The notes: generated by a model not told the origin, from the letters alone. Positions 47,172 to 60,179 are shown, counted from the stretch's first letter. The stretch: 64,000 nt of DNA from Boesenbergia rotunda (GCA_024364735.1 JAGFNQ010001614.1:320784-384783); one strand, 5' to 3'. Translations and numbers: made by a program.

Positions 47172-49267
47172 ATGTCTATGATAAGGTCTGTAGATTCATC
47201 TACTGCGTACGGTGAATCTAATATTCACAACACTAGTAAAGATGGCCGCAGCAACCCTGCTTTATCAAGGCACAGATTAAGTGTGGATAAGCAAATTTAT
47301 AATAATGGGCATGCTTTGTACCAATCAGATTACTATCCCAAACAATACTTCAATTCGCCATTAGAAATGATGCACACTAATTCACTTTGCATATCGACAT
47401 CCACTATTCCAGGTCAATGTGTTCAAGTTTCTTCAGCTCCATGTCAACTAATGACTAATATTCGCTCTTCTACACTATCAAATAACCCTTATAGTGGTTG
47501 CTTTGAAGTTAGCCATCCTGATTCCTCATCAAACTCTAACATTTCTCATCGAACCACTAATTCTTTGTTGGAAAACGCGAGTCCAGAGCAATATATGGAT
47601 TATGGTGAGGAAGAAATCAGATTGAAGCTTCGAGAACTGGAGAAGGCTCTTCTGTATGATAATGAGGACTTAGATATAGATGATTTTATGGGAGTTGATG
47701 ATTGGGGTGAGTCTATCCAGACTCTATTGCTTGCAAACTCTCTGAAGGAGTCACCTTCAGATTCTAGCATCACTTGTGTTGACAGCCATAAAGAACCTAG
47801 AACTGCCAAGCAGCTACTTTTGGATTGTTCTGCTGCAATATCTGAAGGCAGTATAGAGGAAGCACAAGCAATCATAACTCAGCTTCGTCAAATGGTTTCA
47901 ATTCAAGGTGATCCTCATCAAAGGATTGCAGCCTACATGGTGGAAGGTCTTGCAGCGAGAATAGCCTCATCGGGGCAAGGTATTTATAAGGCTCTAAAAT
48001 GTAAAGAACCCCCAACTTCTGATCGTCTATCAGCAATGCAAATCCTATTTGAGATCTGTCCATGTTTTAAGTTTGGATACATGGCAGCAAATTATATAAT
48101 TTTGGAAGCATGCAGAGATGAAGAAAATGTTCATATTATAGACTTTGATCTGAACCAAGGAGTGCAATACATCAACCTTATACAATCACTATCAACATGG
48201 CCAAGAAAACCTCCACACATAAGGTTATCTGGGGTGGATGATCCTGAGTCAGTACAGCGATCAGTTGAAGGCTTGCAAGTTATTGGTCAGTGTCTGGAGA
48301 AGCTAGCAGAGGATCTTGGTGTGCAGTTCAAATTTCAAGCCATTGCTGCTAAGACTGGCAATGTAACGCCTGAAATGCTAGATTGCAGACCTGGAGAGTC
48401 TCTTGTGGTTAACTTTGCTTTTCAGCTTCATCATATTCCAGATGAGAGTGTGTCGACCGTGAATGAGAGAGATCAACTTCTTCGGATGGTGAAGAGTTTG
48501 AAACCAAAGCTGGTCACAATTGTGGAGCAGGATATGAATACCAACACAGCCCCATTCTTCCCAAGGTCGCTTCCCCTATATCTTTAAGTTCTATTTCATA
48601 ATTTCATCCTATATCATATTTGTAGGCTAATACCTCACTCGTGTTTTGTGGGTTGTTGAGTCAGTCATGTTTGTTCTTATTCTCTGATTAGAGCAGGAAG
48701 CCTGCATTAGACTAGTTTGTCTCAGTTTTAAGTTTATGAGAAGAAAAATGGCCCATTTTGCTTGACAATATTGATGTATGTACTTGGATTTTCCTTGCAC
48801 CTGTTCCGTATCTTAAAACATCATCGTTTGAACTCAGGTTTGTGGAGGCTTACAATTATTATTCAGCAGTCTTTGATTCACTTGATGCCACTCTTCCAAG
48901 GGATAACACCGATAGAATGAATGTCGAGAAGCATTGCCTTGCACGCGACATTGTCAACATTGTGGCTTGCGAAGGTGCTGACCGCATAGAGAGGTAATAT
49001 TAATTGTTACCATTGTATACATTTGAGTTCTCCACTATAACCAAATAACTTCCAACTCAATATCACAGATACGAGGCTGCTGGAAAGTGGAGAGCAAGGA
49101 TGACGATGGCAGGGTTTGTTTCGTGCCCATTCAGCGGCAATGTCAATGCATCAATACGAGCATTGCTGAAATCATACTGTGACCGATACATGGTTAAGGA
49201 GGAGCCCGGGACGCTGTACTTTGGATGGGAGGACAAGCCTTTGGTAGTTGCCTCGGCTTGGAAATAA
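47172..49267 (+). CDS. SCL1-like: GRAS-family transcription regulator, SCL1-like
   Basis: Three coding exons (47172-48565, 48838-48993, 49069-49267) with GT-AG introns give 582 residues. The variable N-terminal part is Ser/Asn-rich and ends in an acidic patch (DLDIDDFMGVDDWGESIQ, ~167-183) typical of the PAT1 branch. The GRAS domain starts about residue 211: leucine heptad I with TAKQLLLDCSAAISEGS; VHIIDFDLNQG at 320-330; leucine heptad II; the PFYRE-type segment with PGESLVVNFAFQLHHIPDES; and a SAW motif closing in VVASAWK at the C terminus. It matches Arabidopsis SCL1 better than PAT1 or SCL21 by eye. GRAS proteins act in the nucleus as co-regulators; the SCL1 role is poorly defined. Unlike many GRAS genes it has introns in the C-terminal coding part. 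No defect seen. Confidence 0.92.
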
Positions 49268-49782
49268 AAGTTTTCATGCAGCCATTTGGCATGAACCATA
49301 CGTCTGATTCTCTGAGCAAGTTTTCATGCGTATAACTTTCATATTTTCACTGATACCTTCAGAAAATTATGCTCATTGTGATGATTGTATTAAACAAGGT
49401 ATTCAACTAGAATTTGCTTTTGCAAATCTAGTAACAAGTCCTGTAATTAAAAAAACATTTTGTGTTTGTATAAAGATATAACAATAGTTTAGTTGATGAT
49501 GTGTGAATTAATGCAGCAAAATAAATGTAAACTTGTACAAAAGTAAATGCTAAGCCAATTTCCCATGATCATGATTTAATTACAAAGAAATAACAAACTT
49601 TGATATTATATTTTAATCACATTATTAGTGGTGACCAATTATTAATAGTAGTCAATTATCGGCATTCATAAATAATTTATAGGATATCTTTTTGTTTGTT
49701 AAAAGTTTGATATTTTATTGCATATGTTTATTAAAATTTATTCTCTCATCTTGATTTCATCCCATATATATATATATATGAG
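49268..49782. other. 3' flank of the GRAS gene
   Basis: AT-rich 3' UTR and intergenic DNA ending in a (TA)n tract at 49764-49779. Nothing else seen. Confidence 0.5.
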
Positions 49783-50143
49783 TAATGATACGCACAGTGA
49801 AAGTGAATGCCACAGTGAAAATTTTGACCGTCAATCGACGGCATGCCCGACGTCCGATCGTCGATCGGAGGCCGCCCCCCCGAACCAAACTATACCCTGG
49901 GGGGCACGGTGAACCCGTCGGGGATCGCCACAATTGTGATCTCGCATCATTGACCGTCGATTTCGATGGGTTCACCGTTGCCGGTGATCCTGATAAGTTC
50001 ACCGTCCTCCCAAGGTATAGTTTGATTCGGGACGGCAATCAGAGGCCGCCGGTGGTGTCCGATCGACGATCGAACATGTACACATTAATTGCACGCCATT
50101 CACTATAATTTTCACTCTCCCAAATTCACTCTTCAAATCATTT

Positions 50144-50146
<3 letters not shown>
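49783..50146. mobile_element. MITE-like palindrome, copy 1
   Basis: Begins TAATGATA and ends in the inverse of AAATGATTTGAAGAGTGAA. Internal inverted pairs include CCAAACTATACC / GGTATAGTTTG and CGATCGTCGATCGG / CCGATCGACGATCG. It is flanked on both sides by TA tracts. Related to the element at 50221-50458. Frames across it are not coding. Confidence 0.65.

Positions 50147-50222
<76 letters not shown>
50147..50222. repeat. (TA)n microsatellite
   Basis: About 38 uninterrupted TA units between the two related MITEs. Confidence 0.95.
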
Positions 50223-50224
<2 letters not shown>

Positions 50225-50458
50225 GATTGGGAGAGTGAAATTGAGAGAGTGAAAATCATAGTGAATGACGTGGCACCTCGTATGCACGATTTCCGACGAG
50301 TTCACCATGCCTCCCAGGGTATAGTTTGATTTGGGGCGACGGCCGAATGCCGCCGATGGTGTCCAAGTAATAATCGGACGTGTGCACGTAAAGTGTCACG
50401 TCATGCCACATCATTCACTATGATTTTCATTCTCTCATTTTCACTCTCCCTATCATTA
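50221..50458. mobile_element. MITE with ~55-bp terminal inverted repeats, copy 2
   Basis: TAATGATTGGGAGAGTGAAA at the left and the inverse of TAATGATAGGGAGAGTGAAA at the right, with similarity continuing to ATAGTGAATGACGTGGCA / ATAGTGAATGATGTGGCA. No coding capacity. The superfamily is uncertain; the TA-tract flank suggests TA-targeted insertion. Confidence 0.75.
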
Positions 50459-51388
50459 CTTATGTGTGTGTGTGAGATTTTGTTATCCTAAGGATTTTAG
50501 CGTGCACAGTCCATGAAAATCTAAAATAATTTTTTGATTTAAAAAATTTTATCCTAAACATAAACAAAAAAAATAAAAATAAAATAAAATAAACCCTCCA
50601 CGCTTGTCACGGCCGAGCCATAAGGTATGTATTTTAAGACACTATTTTGGAAGGTAAATAATTTTTGTATTCACCTATTAGATAAATTGAAAGTACATAA
50701 TTATGCATATTTAAAGGTCGCCTTTAAAATATTTATTTCTATTAGGATTAAAATTCTGATTCTTATATTTGTTCCTTTAAATATTTTACCACGTATCCGT
50801 ATTACACTTATTATTTTTTCACATATATAGATAGAGAGTCTTGATATTCTACTTATTTTAGGATGCTTATTTGTGAGCACTATGTGTAATTTTTTTAAAA
50901 AAAGTTAACTTAAATACTATAAATCAAACTCTAAAGGTTCAATGTTAAATTCTAAATCCTAAACTCTAAAAACATAAAAATATATTTGGTGCTAACAAGT
51001 TGAATACCATAAATAAGGAAGATAACATTCTTGTAAATATATATCAAGTATATATAAGGTGGCCTCTATGAATCCTTATGAGCATAAAATATATTTTTTC
51101 TTTTATTTTTTTAAAATTTAAGATTTAAAATTTAGAATTTAATTTTTAAAGTTTAAGTTAAAGAAATTTAAAATATATATATTTAATACTCACGGTTACG
51201 GATGCGCAGTCCACAGGGCAATAGCGCACGAGGAGTCGTTTATGACTCGAGGAGCCCTCCCCCAGTCCTTAGGTCCGAAAGGGCAGTCCGCAGGTAACAG
51301 CATTAATATAATATTTTATACCATTTTATTGCTGAATGTATTGGAATGATCATCATTTTCATAGATACAAATCAAACTTTTTGATCCG
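50459..51388. other. Intergenic AT-rich DNA
   Basis: No gene. A GC-richer patch at 51190-51300 has no recognised identity. Confidence 0.5.
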
Positions 51389-51924
51389 CGCAGAGTTAGG
51401 GGTGTAAACGAGCCAAGCCGCTCGCGAGCTATTCGGGTCTCGGTTCGATAGAAGCTCGTTCGAGCTCGTTTAATACAGCTCGTTAATATTAACGAGTCAA
51501 ACTCAAACTCATCAGTATTCGGCTCGTTAGCTCGTGAACAGGCTTGTTAATAAGCTCATGAGCTAGTTCGTAAAATATAAAATTAATATTTAACATTAAA
51601 TATATAATTTTGACACTTTTATATTTAATAAATATAAAATATCAAATAAAACTCATTTGTAAGAATAAAATCATAGATTTTAATAAATATTTTATATTTT
51701 TTAGAATGCATAATTTATTTTTTTAATAGATTGATGAATAATTTAATTAATAATTTATATTTGGTAAGTTCGTTTAGGGCTCGATTAGGCTCGAATATGC
51801 TCGCGAGCCATCACTATATTCGATAAATTAAGCTCGAGCTCGGCTCGATAATAAACGAGCCAAACTCAAACTCTCAGGTATTCGGCTCGGCTCGGCTCGG
51901 TTCGATTGCAGCCCTACGCAGAGT
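51389..51924. mobile_element. hAT MITE with perfect 8-bp TSD
   Basis: The element spans 51397-51916 (520 bp). Termini TAGGGGTGTAAACGAGCC (left) and the inverse of TAGGGCTGCAATCGAACC (right) are of a type widespread in plant genomes. Target duplications CGCAGAGT lie at 51389-51396 and 51917-51924. The subterminal parts are dense in GCTCG/CGAGC words; the middle is AT-rich. No transposase. Confidence 0.92.
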
Positions 51925-53310
51925 TTTCAAGATTTCCCTTGTTTGGCCAAGTAGATCCGCTTGATGAAAAGGAAAGCATAAATTTGTGCTCTTTTAAATT
52001 GCTCTACATATAACTTAGATATTTTCTTTTTATAGATTATTCATTCAAAAAAGATTATTTATTTAAAAAAGGATTGAAATTTATACATTATTTGATTTGC
52101 TCAACTTGCCTAACTCACTCAATCATTTTGCCTTGTCTGCTCCACCCAAAACCTTCTGTTTTGATTGACCCGTCGAGCCCATGCGGTATCACGCTTGTTT
52201 GGTCTGACTTAAGTTGGTCGACACAAGCTATTTAGGCCACTCAACCAATTTGATTAACCTGGTTAGTGTGACTTGGGTCGATCGAAATTATATGATATAT
52301 CCAACTTGTTTGGATTGTCAAGTTCATCGTATTCATCCAGCATAGATCGTCTTTCTGGCCTACCAAATCTATTGCAACTCTCTGTTCCTTGCCTAGTAGG
52401 CCACCAAAAACTTGATCAACTCACAGAAACTAATTTGTCATTCCATCTTATTTAGCTTCACTTCAAATTTGAAATTCTACCATATGTTGATCCATTCAGA
52501 TACTAAAATATATATAGAATGATAACCGACTCTTGAGATCGAAAACACATGGCCGTATCTTGGCATGGTTTTCGAGATACGGCCATGTGTTTTCGAGATG
52601 CCCATGGCCGGCCAAGGACGGAGGAACATGGAGTTTGGAACTATGTCAATGTTGAAATGAATACTTGAGAACTAGAACTGAACAAATTATCAAAATGTCA
52701 GAATAAACTTAATATTCAACTAGAGTTTAGTTATGTTCAGTTAGCATGCAAAAAGAAGATGAAAAATTAAAGAAATTTGAGTATATGTGCAAGCTCGACA
52801 AATTAAATTAGCAAGTTTAAACACCCATAGTTCGGTCATCCTTTCGGAACTCTGGTGGCTCAAGTACTCACACAGAAATGTCTATAACTTAATTTGACAA
52901 TGACATTATCATTGCTTATAGAGTCATCATCTCCATTTTCTCTAGATACCATTTCAATTTGTCAGACAGATACAATTAGGCATGTCAAATAACATAAATA
53001 GTAGGCTACCAACCGAATTGCACGATGCTATACTAGGAATCATTCTTCAAAGCAATGATATGCATGTAAATAGGCAAACTTCAAAGCGATGGATAATAAG
53101 GTGTTTAAACACATAAAACAGTTCCCAGGAACTACTGATTTTAAGTACATCAAAGAAATTGAAGTACAATCCATCTTTTCAAAGTTGATTCTAATAAAAA
53201 CAAGAGAGGTAAGATAAACTAAAATCCATCTTTTCCAAGATAACTTCTAAAGCTTCAAACTGAAGACTGAATATAATTATAGCACGCGAAATTTGAAGAC
53301 CAGATTACCT
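51925..53310. other. Intergenic; includes a perfect hairpin
   Basis: No gene recognised. 52090-52440 has TE-like words (TTGGTCGAC, GACCCGTCGAG). The 3' UTR of calnexin lies at the right end. Confidence 0.5.
52540..52595. repeat. Perfect 21-bp inverted repeat, 14-nt loop
   Basis: CGAAAACACATGGCCGTATC followed by T (52540-52560) is exactly complementary to 52575-52595. A direct repeat GTTTTCGAGAT overlaps the loop and the right arm. Confidence 0.9.
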
Positions 53311-56300
53311 TTATGTCTCCCTCCTAGCTCTCCTAGGGCGTGGTGCTGATACATCATCCTTCCCTTCCTCTTCTTTCTCTTCACTGCTTCCTAGAACTTC
53401 AGGCTCTACAGAACCAGCGTTATGGGGTTGAGCAGCTGGTACCACAGTAGCCGCTGGTGGAGCTGGTGACTGTGATGCAAAACAATAAAAGTTAAATCAT
53501 GTATAAGTTGTAGACAGGAACATATGGTGAAGCCACTGCAAGACAGTAGCTCACTTGAGGTTTCTTTTTGCCGAGGAGAAGCTTGAAAATGGCAGTGGCG
53601 AAAATGACCAGTATGGAAACCAGGACCCCTATAGTGAGGTTAGGTTGTTTTTCTGCTTTTTCAATGGCATCCTAAAAGACAATATGAATGAGACATCAAA
53701 GATTAGTTGTTCTGTGTAAAAGAAGCAGAAAGAGCAAAGTTAAAATAGCCCAATAACCAAAAGAATGGTGATATCCAGAGAGAGGAAAAGCATCTAATAA
53801 CAGTACTTTTGTAAATGACTTTCAGTTCTGAATGTGGACGAAGTAAAAAAAAAAAAATCTAGGATCTCACAATAATTTTGATCTTGTAGGGCTCCAGTAG
53901 TGGAATATCAGCTATCCTATAAAGAACAACAAATACTTTCTTCTGCAATAAATAAAAAAGTGGTAAATGTAGAATCCAGTATGAAAAAAAGGACTTGGCT
54001 ATTGGATAAATAATACTGGACAGAATAATCATGCCTGGACAGCTGAAAGCCAATCTGAAGATACATAAGAGGGTTCTTCAGCCTTCTGCTTTTCTTTCTC
54101 AACCTCATACTTTGGCTTCCATGCCTCCAGCCTATATGATGCAGCAACCTTCTCATCTGTATCTATCAAAACATTGTCAAACAGAATACCATCCTGCATT
54201 GTCCAAATCTCAATACCAATAGCAGCAATGGGCTCAATGTCTGGTTTGTCGAGCTCGAAATAATCAGGGTTATCTATCTCTTGTGGCTTCCAGATACCCT
54301 TGTAGTTTGGGTTGTCAATTAAAGGAGCATGCCATTTTCCTTTGTAGGCTGGGTTTCTCTTCATTGGTCTCTTCCATTCTCCACAGCCAGGTGCAGCTTC
54401 ACATTTTGGGTTGTCAACTTTGGGTGCTTCCCATTCTCCATCCTCTTCATCATCCCAGTCTTCTGGTTTTGTGGCTTCAGGGTCATCAATTTCCTCAGGT
54501 TCATCATCCAACCATCCTTCTGGCTTGACAGCTTCTTCATCTTCAATCTCCATAGGTGCATCTTCATCCCAGTCATCAGGCTTTAAAGCATCTGGGTCTG
54601 GAATTTTAGCCCTCTCATCCCAGTCATCAGGTTTCTTGTCATCAGGATCAGGTATTGTCTTGAGTGGAATAAGTGCCGGCTCGAAATCATTGGTGGATAA
54701 GAAATTTGCTTTTTTCTTTTCCTCCCCATCAATTAATATTCTTAGTTCATTATCAGGTTTTAGAATAGCGGTATAGATATGAGTAAATTTGTCAGATGGG
54801 ACAGAAGGAGGATATTTTAGATGATGTTCTACAAACTTCCCAGTCTTTGGATTCTTGTGTTGAAAGATGAAGTGCACCTTATTTGTGGACCCACATTTAT
54901 CAGGTCCAAACATAATAGTATATGGAGACTCATTGTCGAAACCCTTAGGAGTCCATCCAGCATCTTGGGGACGGAGATACTTCAGATATGCCCCTCCACA
55001 TTCAAGTCCATTCTGAAATCGAACCTCAAACTGTAGAACAGTTGTATCCTTTAAAACAGTAGGTTCATCAAGTTCCTTTACAATTGCATACTTCCTAGCC
55101 GTTTCACTAACAAGTAGCCCATAATCTTCATGACCATTGCTCTTTGCATGTTTCCATATACCTAAACAAGAAATAGAAATTCTGTAAAAAGAGGATGGAC
55201 GCCAATAGCAAAATGCAGCAAGCAAAAGATAGGAGGAAGAAGACCTATCCTCATTCCCAGAGCAAAACAACATTGAGACTGAAATTGCAATATAGTACCG
55301 AAATAAACAATAAAGAAAATAGCATTGCATATATCGACACCTATACACAACTAAAAATTCATGGATAGTGACTCTGCAACATATTGTTTTGCTTTTGGGG
55401 CATATAACATGACAACATAATACTTGAATCCATGAATAGTATCTGCTTCACTGATAAAAGCACAGGCAAGAAATAGCTGCCTAATACTTGAATCCATTAC
55501 TTCGACAATTGTTGTTTCATTCATAACTATGGTACTCTGTTATGACCCTTGGATAGCTCAATCACACTTTCTTTGTCTAGTCCCTTCCCCAGGAGAGATC
55601 TGTGACTTGTTTCCCCTCGCAAACCTCTCCACCCGCAGACCAAGACGTAAACCCAAGCACAGACCTGGCCGCAAATCAAAGCCCTGTTATGCTCTTATCT
55701 TAGTAATCGCAGTTGTAGTTGTAGCAATAGTAGTAGTCTAGCCCGCGTCATTATCATTCGCCCCTTCATTTTACTTCACCCACTCACAAGATAATTCCTT
55801 CCGGGGATATGGACTCAATCATCGTGTAATGAGACGGTTTAGAGGTTGATCGACAAAATCAATCTTTGTTTTCTTGGTTTTACGACCTATGGTTGCAAGG
55901 AGAATTTGAGGTTCATTAGAATTAGAGAACCTCTCGATCTAGGGATTTGATTTCTTTTTGTAAACTTAGTTCAACAATTTAAATACGACTACTGACACTC
56001 CTTCAAGAACAAGGAAGAAACAAACACGAAATAAGAAAGGATTATTCTTCAAGGATTGAAATAGTGTTGAGCCGGTCAAAACGGGCAAAACATTTTGTTT
56101 TGCCAGTCTACCGGCATTGGCACGACCGGGCACCATAAGCGACAGTCGCGGAGGCGTCACACGACCCCCGCGATCATTGCAGAAGGCTCGCGTGACCCTG
56201 TGGCCGTGCCAAAGGGGTTGCACGACCCCTACGACCTTGCCGAAGGGCCACGAGACCACACAGCCGTGTCGGAGGGTTGTGCGACCCCAGTGGCCCCGCC

Positions 56301-59300
56301 AAAGGTCGCGATGTGTTGATGGATTTTTTTAATTAAAACTGAACTTAGATTTATTATCTCAATCAACTCCTAGCAATGATAGGAATAATCAAAAAAGACT
56401 TAATTAAACTCTAATAAAATTATCTAATTAATTATATATTTTATTTATTTTAATTCTACAAACATATAATAAATTTTATTTATTTATCTCTTAGCTATGT
56501 TATTATTATTTTCAATGGATCCAATCAACCCAAAACTTAAATAGATAGCCAAACATATTTCGTAAAATTCTAATCGAACTATCCCATTAAATATATAAAA
56601 AATAAATAAAATTCTAATAAAATTTTATATATTCCTAAAACCCTTCGCAGGGGCCACAGTGCCTCAACGACCTCATGGGTCACCGCAACCGCATTTTTTT
56701 TAGTTTTTTGGTTAAATTAATTTTTTATTTTTTAAATATATATTATTTTATAAATAAACTATTATTAACAATAGTTATAAAATATTAAAAATTTCAAAAT
56801 TTTTAAATAATTTTAAAAATTAATAAATACTTTATAAATTAATTTAAAATTTTAAAATTAAATATAAATTTAAAATAAACTAAAATTTAAAAAATACATA
56901 ATTCTTAAACATTTCAAATAATTTTCTAAAATTAAAATTTACAAATACATTTTTAAAAAATAATTTAAAATTTTCAAATAATTTTATAATTATTTTTAGT
57001 TTTTCAAATGATTTTATAATTTTAAATTTAGTTTGAATTTTTTAGAATTACTTATTTTTTAAAATAATTTTTATAAAAATTTAAAATGCATTATCTTATG
57101 AGATAATATTGAATATAAATTCAGCATATCAAAATATAAAACATATTTAATAATCAAATATTAATAAAATTAATATACATTTATATTTAAAATTTAAAAA
57201 AATACTAAAACTATATAGACACGACATGATACCCAAATCGTATTGTTCCAATCAATGACCGAAACCTCGGCAAGGATCGAGATTTTAAACCTTATCATTT
57301 TTACTAAAAATAAAAGATACTGAATAAAAGATACCAAACTCAAATAAAATCAATTAATAACACAATCAATTATCTTGATATGCACCATACTTTCTAAATA
57401 TGTCGTGTGTGTATCTCTTGTATTTGATAAGCTCCAAATTCTCGTTTGTTGTATGGGCTAGCTCACGGTCCATAACATACTCATTGAATCATTTGCCCTC
57501 TAAATAGATTTTGTTTCACATCCTAACTTCCTGTAGAGTGTCCCAATCTACTCCCTTACAATTCAACCAAAACATGGTTATGCATCCTAAAATGATTGTA
57601 ACAAAACTTAATCTGGAAGATAATCAAGACACTGTGTTCTAGTAACTAGAAGAAAAGAAATCAAACATTTCTAGCTACGGTGAGAACTTGGGATGTTGGG
57701 TTGTTAGGCCGCTCGTTGTGAGCACTTCCAAATTTACCTTGATGGTTGATGAAAAACTTCCGTGGGGCCGGTCATCACCAAGGGCCAGGATTAGTGGCCT
57801 GAAGGGCTAGATACCTGGTGCTAAAATAAAAACTTAAAAAAATAGAAAAAAAATCAGACATATTATCTCATTTGCATTAAGCCAAAAGACCTCCATCAGA
57901 AAGGTAAAACTATTTGGATTAAGTTTTCTTTAAAAACATAGAAACCAATGACTACTGGAATTAACACTCATTGGTTGTTTAGCACTCGAATGAGATTCCA
58001 ATAGGTTAATACTTCCAAACTTCCTTTGCCTCAGATTTAGATGCCAAAAAAGATCAAAGGAAGTCATAAAAATTAAAATCCCTGATCAAGAATAAACAGG
58101 AAAGAATGACAGATGTAAAAACAGGCAATGCAAACTTATTGGTTCACTAACTGATGGTAAGGTAGATGTTCAGCTTGTCTGAGTTCCAACTAGGATTGCA
58201 CTTGGAGTTGCTTGTTTTATATCTCAAACGGTAGCTAGCATAAACGTATGCAAAATATATCTATAAGTTATGATACACGTACATGATCAGTATATCATGG
58301 ACTGGCTGATACTTCATTGGTATGCCATAAGGGTGCACGACAGAAGCATATCCATATGTACTGTGGATAATTATAGCCATAAGGAAAGAACCCAATGGCA
58401 AATATATCTTTCCATACCATGAATAAATGCAATTTTTACCAGAATCAAACCAAAGGAGGTAAATTCACATAGGCAACCATCTTGTAGTCATTCAATAACA
58501 TGATGGTAAAATTCATGGGATCCCTTTGTATCATCTGAAGAAACTATCACCTGTTTGCACTTCAATTCAGCATTCTTTTGGCTCTTAATCACATAATAGT
58601 AGAGCCTTTACTAATCATGGCTTACACAATAATATAACAATAACATAAAAACATAGAATTATTGAAAATATATATTTTTTAACTCAATTTTGAAATGCTA
58701 AACATAAAGAAGATACAAAGTAATATTTACTGATGATGAATGCAAAAGAGAAAATAATTACATCAGTTTCAGCTTTGACAGAATAATCTAGACAGTTTTT
58801 ACAATTGAAATTCTTGAAGTTATTAAAGCAAAACCATTTAGGAAGAGTATATGAAAAGAAACAAATCCCAAATTTGTGATCATTCAAAGACAACTGTGGC
58901 GAATTGAAATTTATTAAAAAAACAAAATCTGAAAACTTAGCTTAAGTTGATATATAAAAAAGTTACGCTGCAATAATTGATTAGGAAAGAGAATACAATG
59001 ATTTAGCCTAACTAATTGAAGGTATTGTACATAAAGAGTTTACTTACTTGATAGTTTAAGAGGCAAAGAGCCTTATAAATAAATAAGTGTATCGACGAAC
59101 CAGTTAATATATTTTTTTTCTACTTTCCATTATTCAGAAAAGCCATCAAAAGTAAACTAGTAGAAGGTGATATGCAACTAGAGAATGAAAAATTCTATCA
59201 TTAATCATGGGTCTGATAGATGCCAAATTTCATAGCATTTGCAGGCAATGATAAACCCAAGGGTAGTTCATAGGATAGAGCAGTCATCTTAAAAACATAC

Positions 59301-59845
59301 ACCTCCCTTATGAATTAATGAGGGGAAAATTAAAATTTGCACCAACTTTGTTAAAACAGCATAAGAGTCAATAATAATAATAATAATAAAAAATAAGATT
59401 GCCCAAAGAGCATTTTGTACAAAAGACGAGGTTGACTATTATAGGATTTAATTTTAACTTCCTGTAATTTGATTCCATGAATAGCAAATCCTCGCCGAAT
59501 CATAAGAGCGTGTAAAGCAATCGGCCAACAGTCAAAGCAAGAATTTCGATGCTATCAGTACAAGCATCCCGACACTGCCAACAGAACTCGGGGTAAATGG
59601 TATACCTTTATAGTCCTCCTTCTCCGATGCAATCCACCGTCCCTCAAACGGCTCGTCGAACGACTCATAGAACAACTAAAACATAAACCCCAAAAGTGTT
59701 AAACCCTCAGCTTAAAAAAAAAAGGGAGGAAAACTTAGCACAAAACACGGAAAAGACGACTTACGGGATCCTCTGCACAAATCCGAAGGAGTGACGAAGC
59801 GAGTAGAAGGACGAGAAACGGAGCTGACGTCTCCCTCCCGGCCAT
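53311..59845 (-). CDS. CNX: Calnexin, ER membrane lectin chaperone
   Basis: Six exons on the minus strand: 59845-59765, 59675-59606, 55161-54035, 53942-53871, 53671-53555, 53469-53311, giving 541 residues, usual for plant calnexins. Residues 1-~24 are a signal peptide (PFLVLLLASSLLRICA). The lectin domain has the calreticulin signature LECGGAYLKYL (C104) with partner C140 in FGPDKCG. The proline-rich P-domain (~219-352) has IPDPDDKKPDDWDE and GEWEAPKVDNP-type repeats. One membrane helix (~462-484, LTIGVLVSILVIFATAIFKL) is followed by a short acidic-then-basic cytosolic tail ending RRARRET. Calnexin binds monoglucosylated glycoproteins in the ER and helps them fold. All junctions are GT-AG except after exon 3, where the donor appears to be GC (CAG|GCATGA). 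Intron 2 is 4.4 kb. No coding defect seen. Confidence 0.95.
55162..59605 (-). other. Calnexin intron 2 (4.4 kb)
   Basis: Longer than the other four introns together and mostly AT-rich. It contains a GC-rich repeat patch at 56090-56320 and a T/A-rich stretch at 56700-57200, so it probably holds old transposon insertions; no intact element, gene or transposase was recognised. A basic frame at 55529-55741 has no support. Confidence 0.75.
56090..56320. repeat. GC-rich degenerate minisatellite in calnexin intron 2
   Basis: Phrases such as CGACCCCTACGACCTTGCCGA recur with variation at roughly 36-40-bp spacing (CGTGACCCTGTGGCCGTGCC; GCGACCCCAGTGGCCCCGCC), in an otherwise AT-rich intron. Confidence 0.55.
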
Positions 59846-59912
59846 CGTCAAGAATCGAGCCAACGACCGGAACCCCAGAGAACCCTAACGCGAGACTGCC
59901 AGAGCAACCGCT

Positions 59913-59918
59913 CACGTG
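59913..59918. promoter_or_regulatory. G-box (CACGTG) next to the calnexin start
   Basis: CACGTG within GCGCACGTGAGC (minus reading), 68 bp before the calnexin ATG. ACGT-core sites are bound by the bZIP factors of the plant unfolded-protein response, so this is a reasonable stress element, but the position is close to or within the 5' UTR. Confidence 0.35.
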
Positions 59919-60179
59919 CGCTAATTGTGTTTAGATAGTATGTACGGCATTTTACTGAATTATTGTATTTCTGAAACGATCGAAATTATTTCATTTTACT
60001 GAATTAGTTAAATATAATATAATATTTTATCATAATAATTTATGACATAATATAATATTTTAAAATAATAATCTATAATATAATATTTTATTTTATTATA
60101 TTATTCTTTAAAATTTTAGATAATTTTATTTATTTAATTTATTAAAAATTTAATTAAAATATTAAATTAAAAAAATATT

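Noticed and set aside
49785..50108. Overlapping ORFs of 93-107 codons on both strands
   Set aside because: They lie within a MITE palindrome; the composition reflects inverted repeats, not a protein.
54411..54776. 121-codon Ser/Gly-rich plus-strand ORF
   Set aside because: Antisense of the Asp/Pro-rich calnexin P-domain.
55529..55741. 70-codon frame with a basic patch and hydrophobic tail
   Set aside because: Lies in calnexin intron 2; low-complexity end (repeated GTAGTT-like triplets) and no family match.
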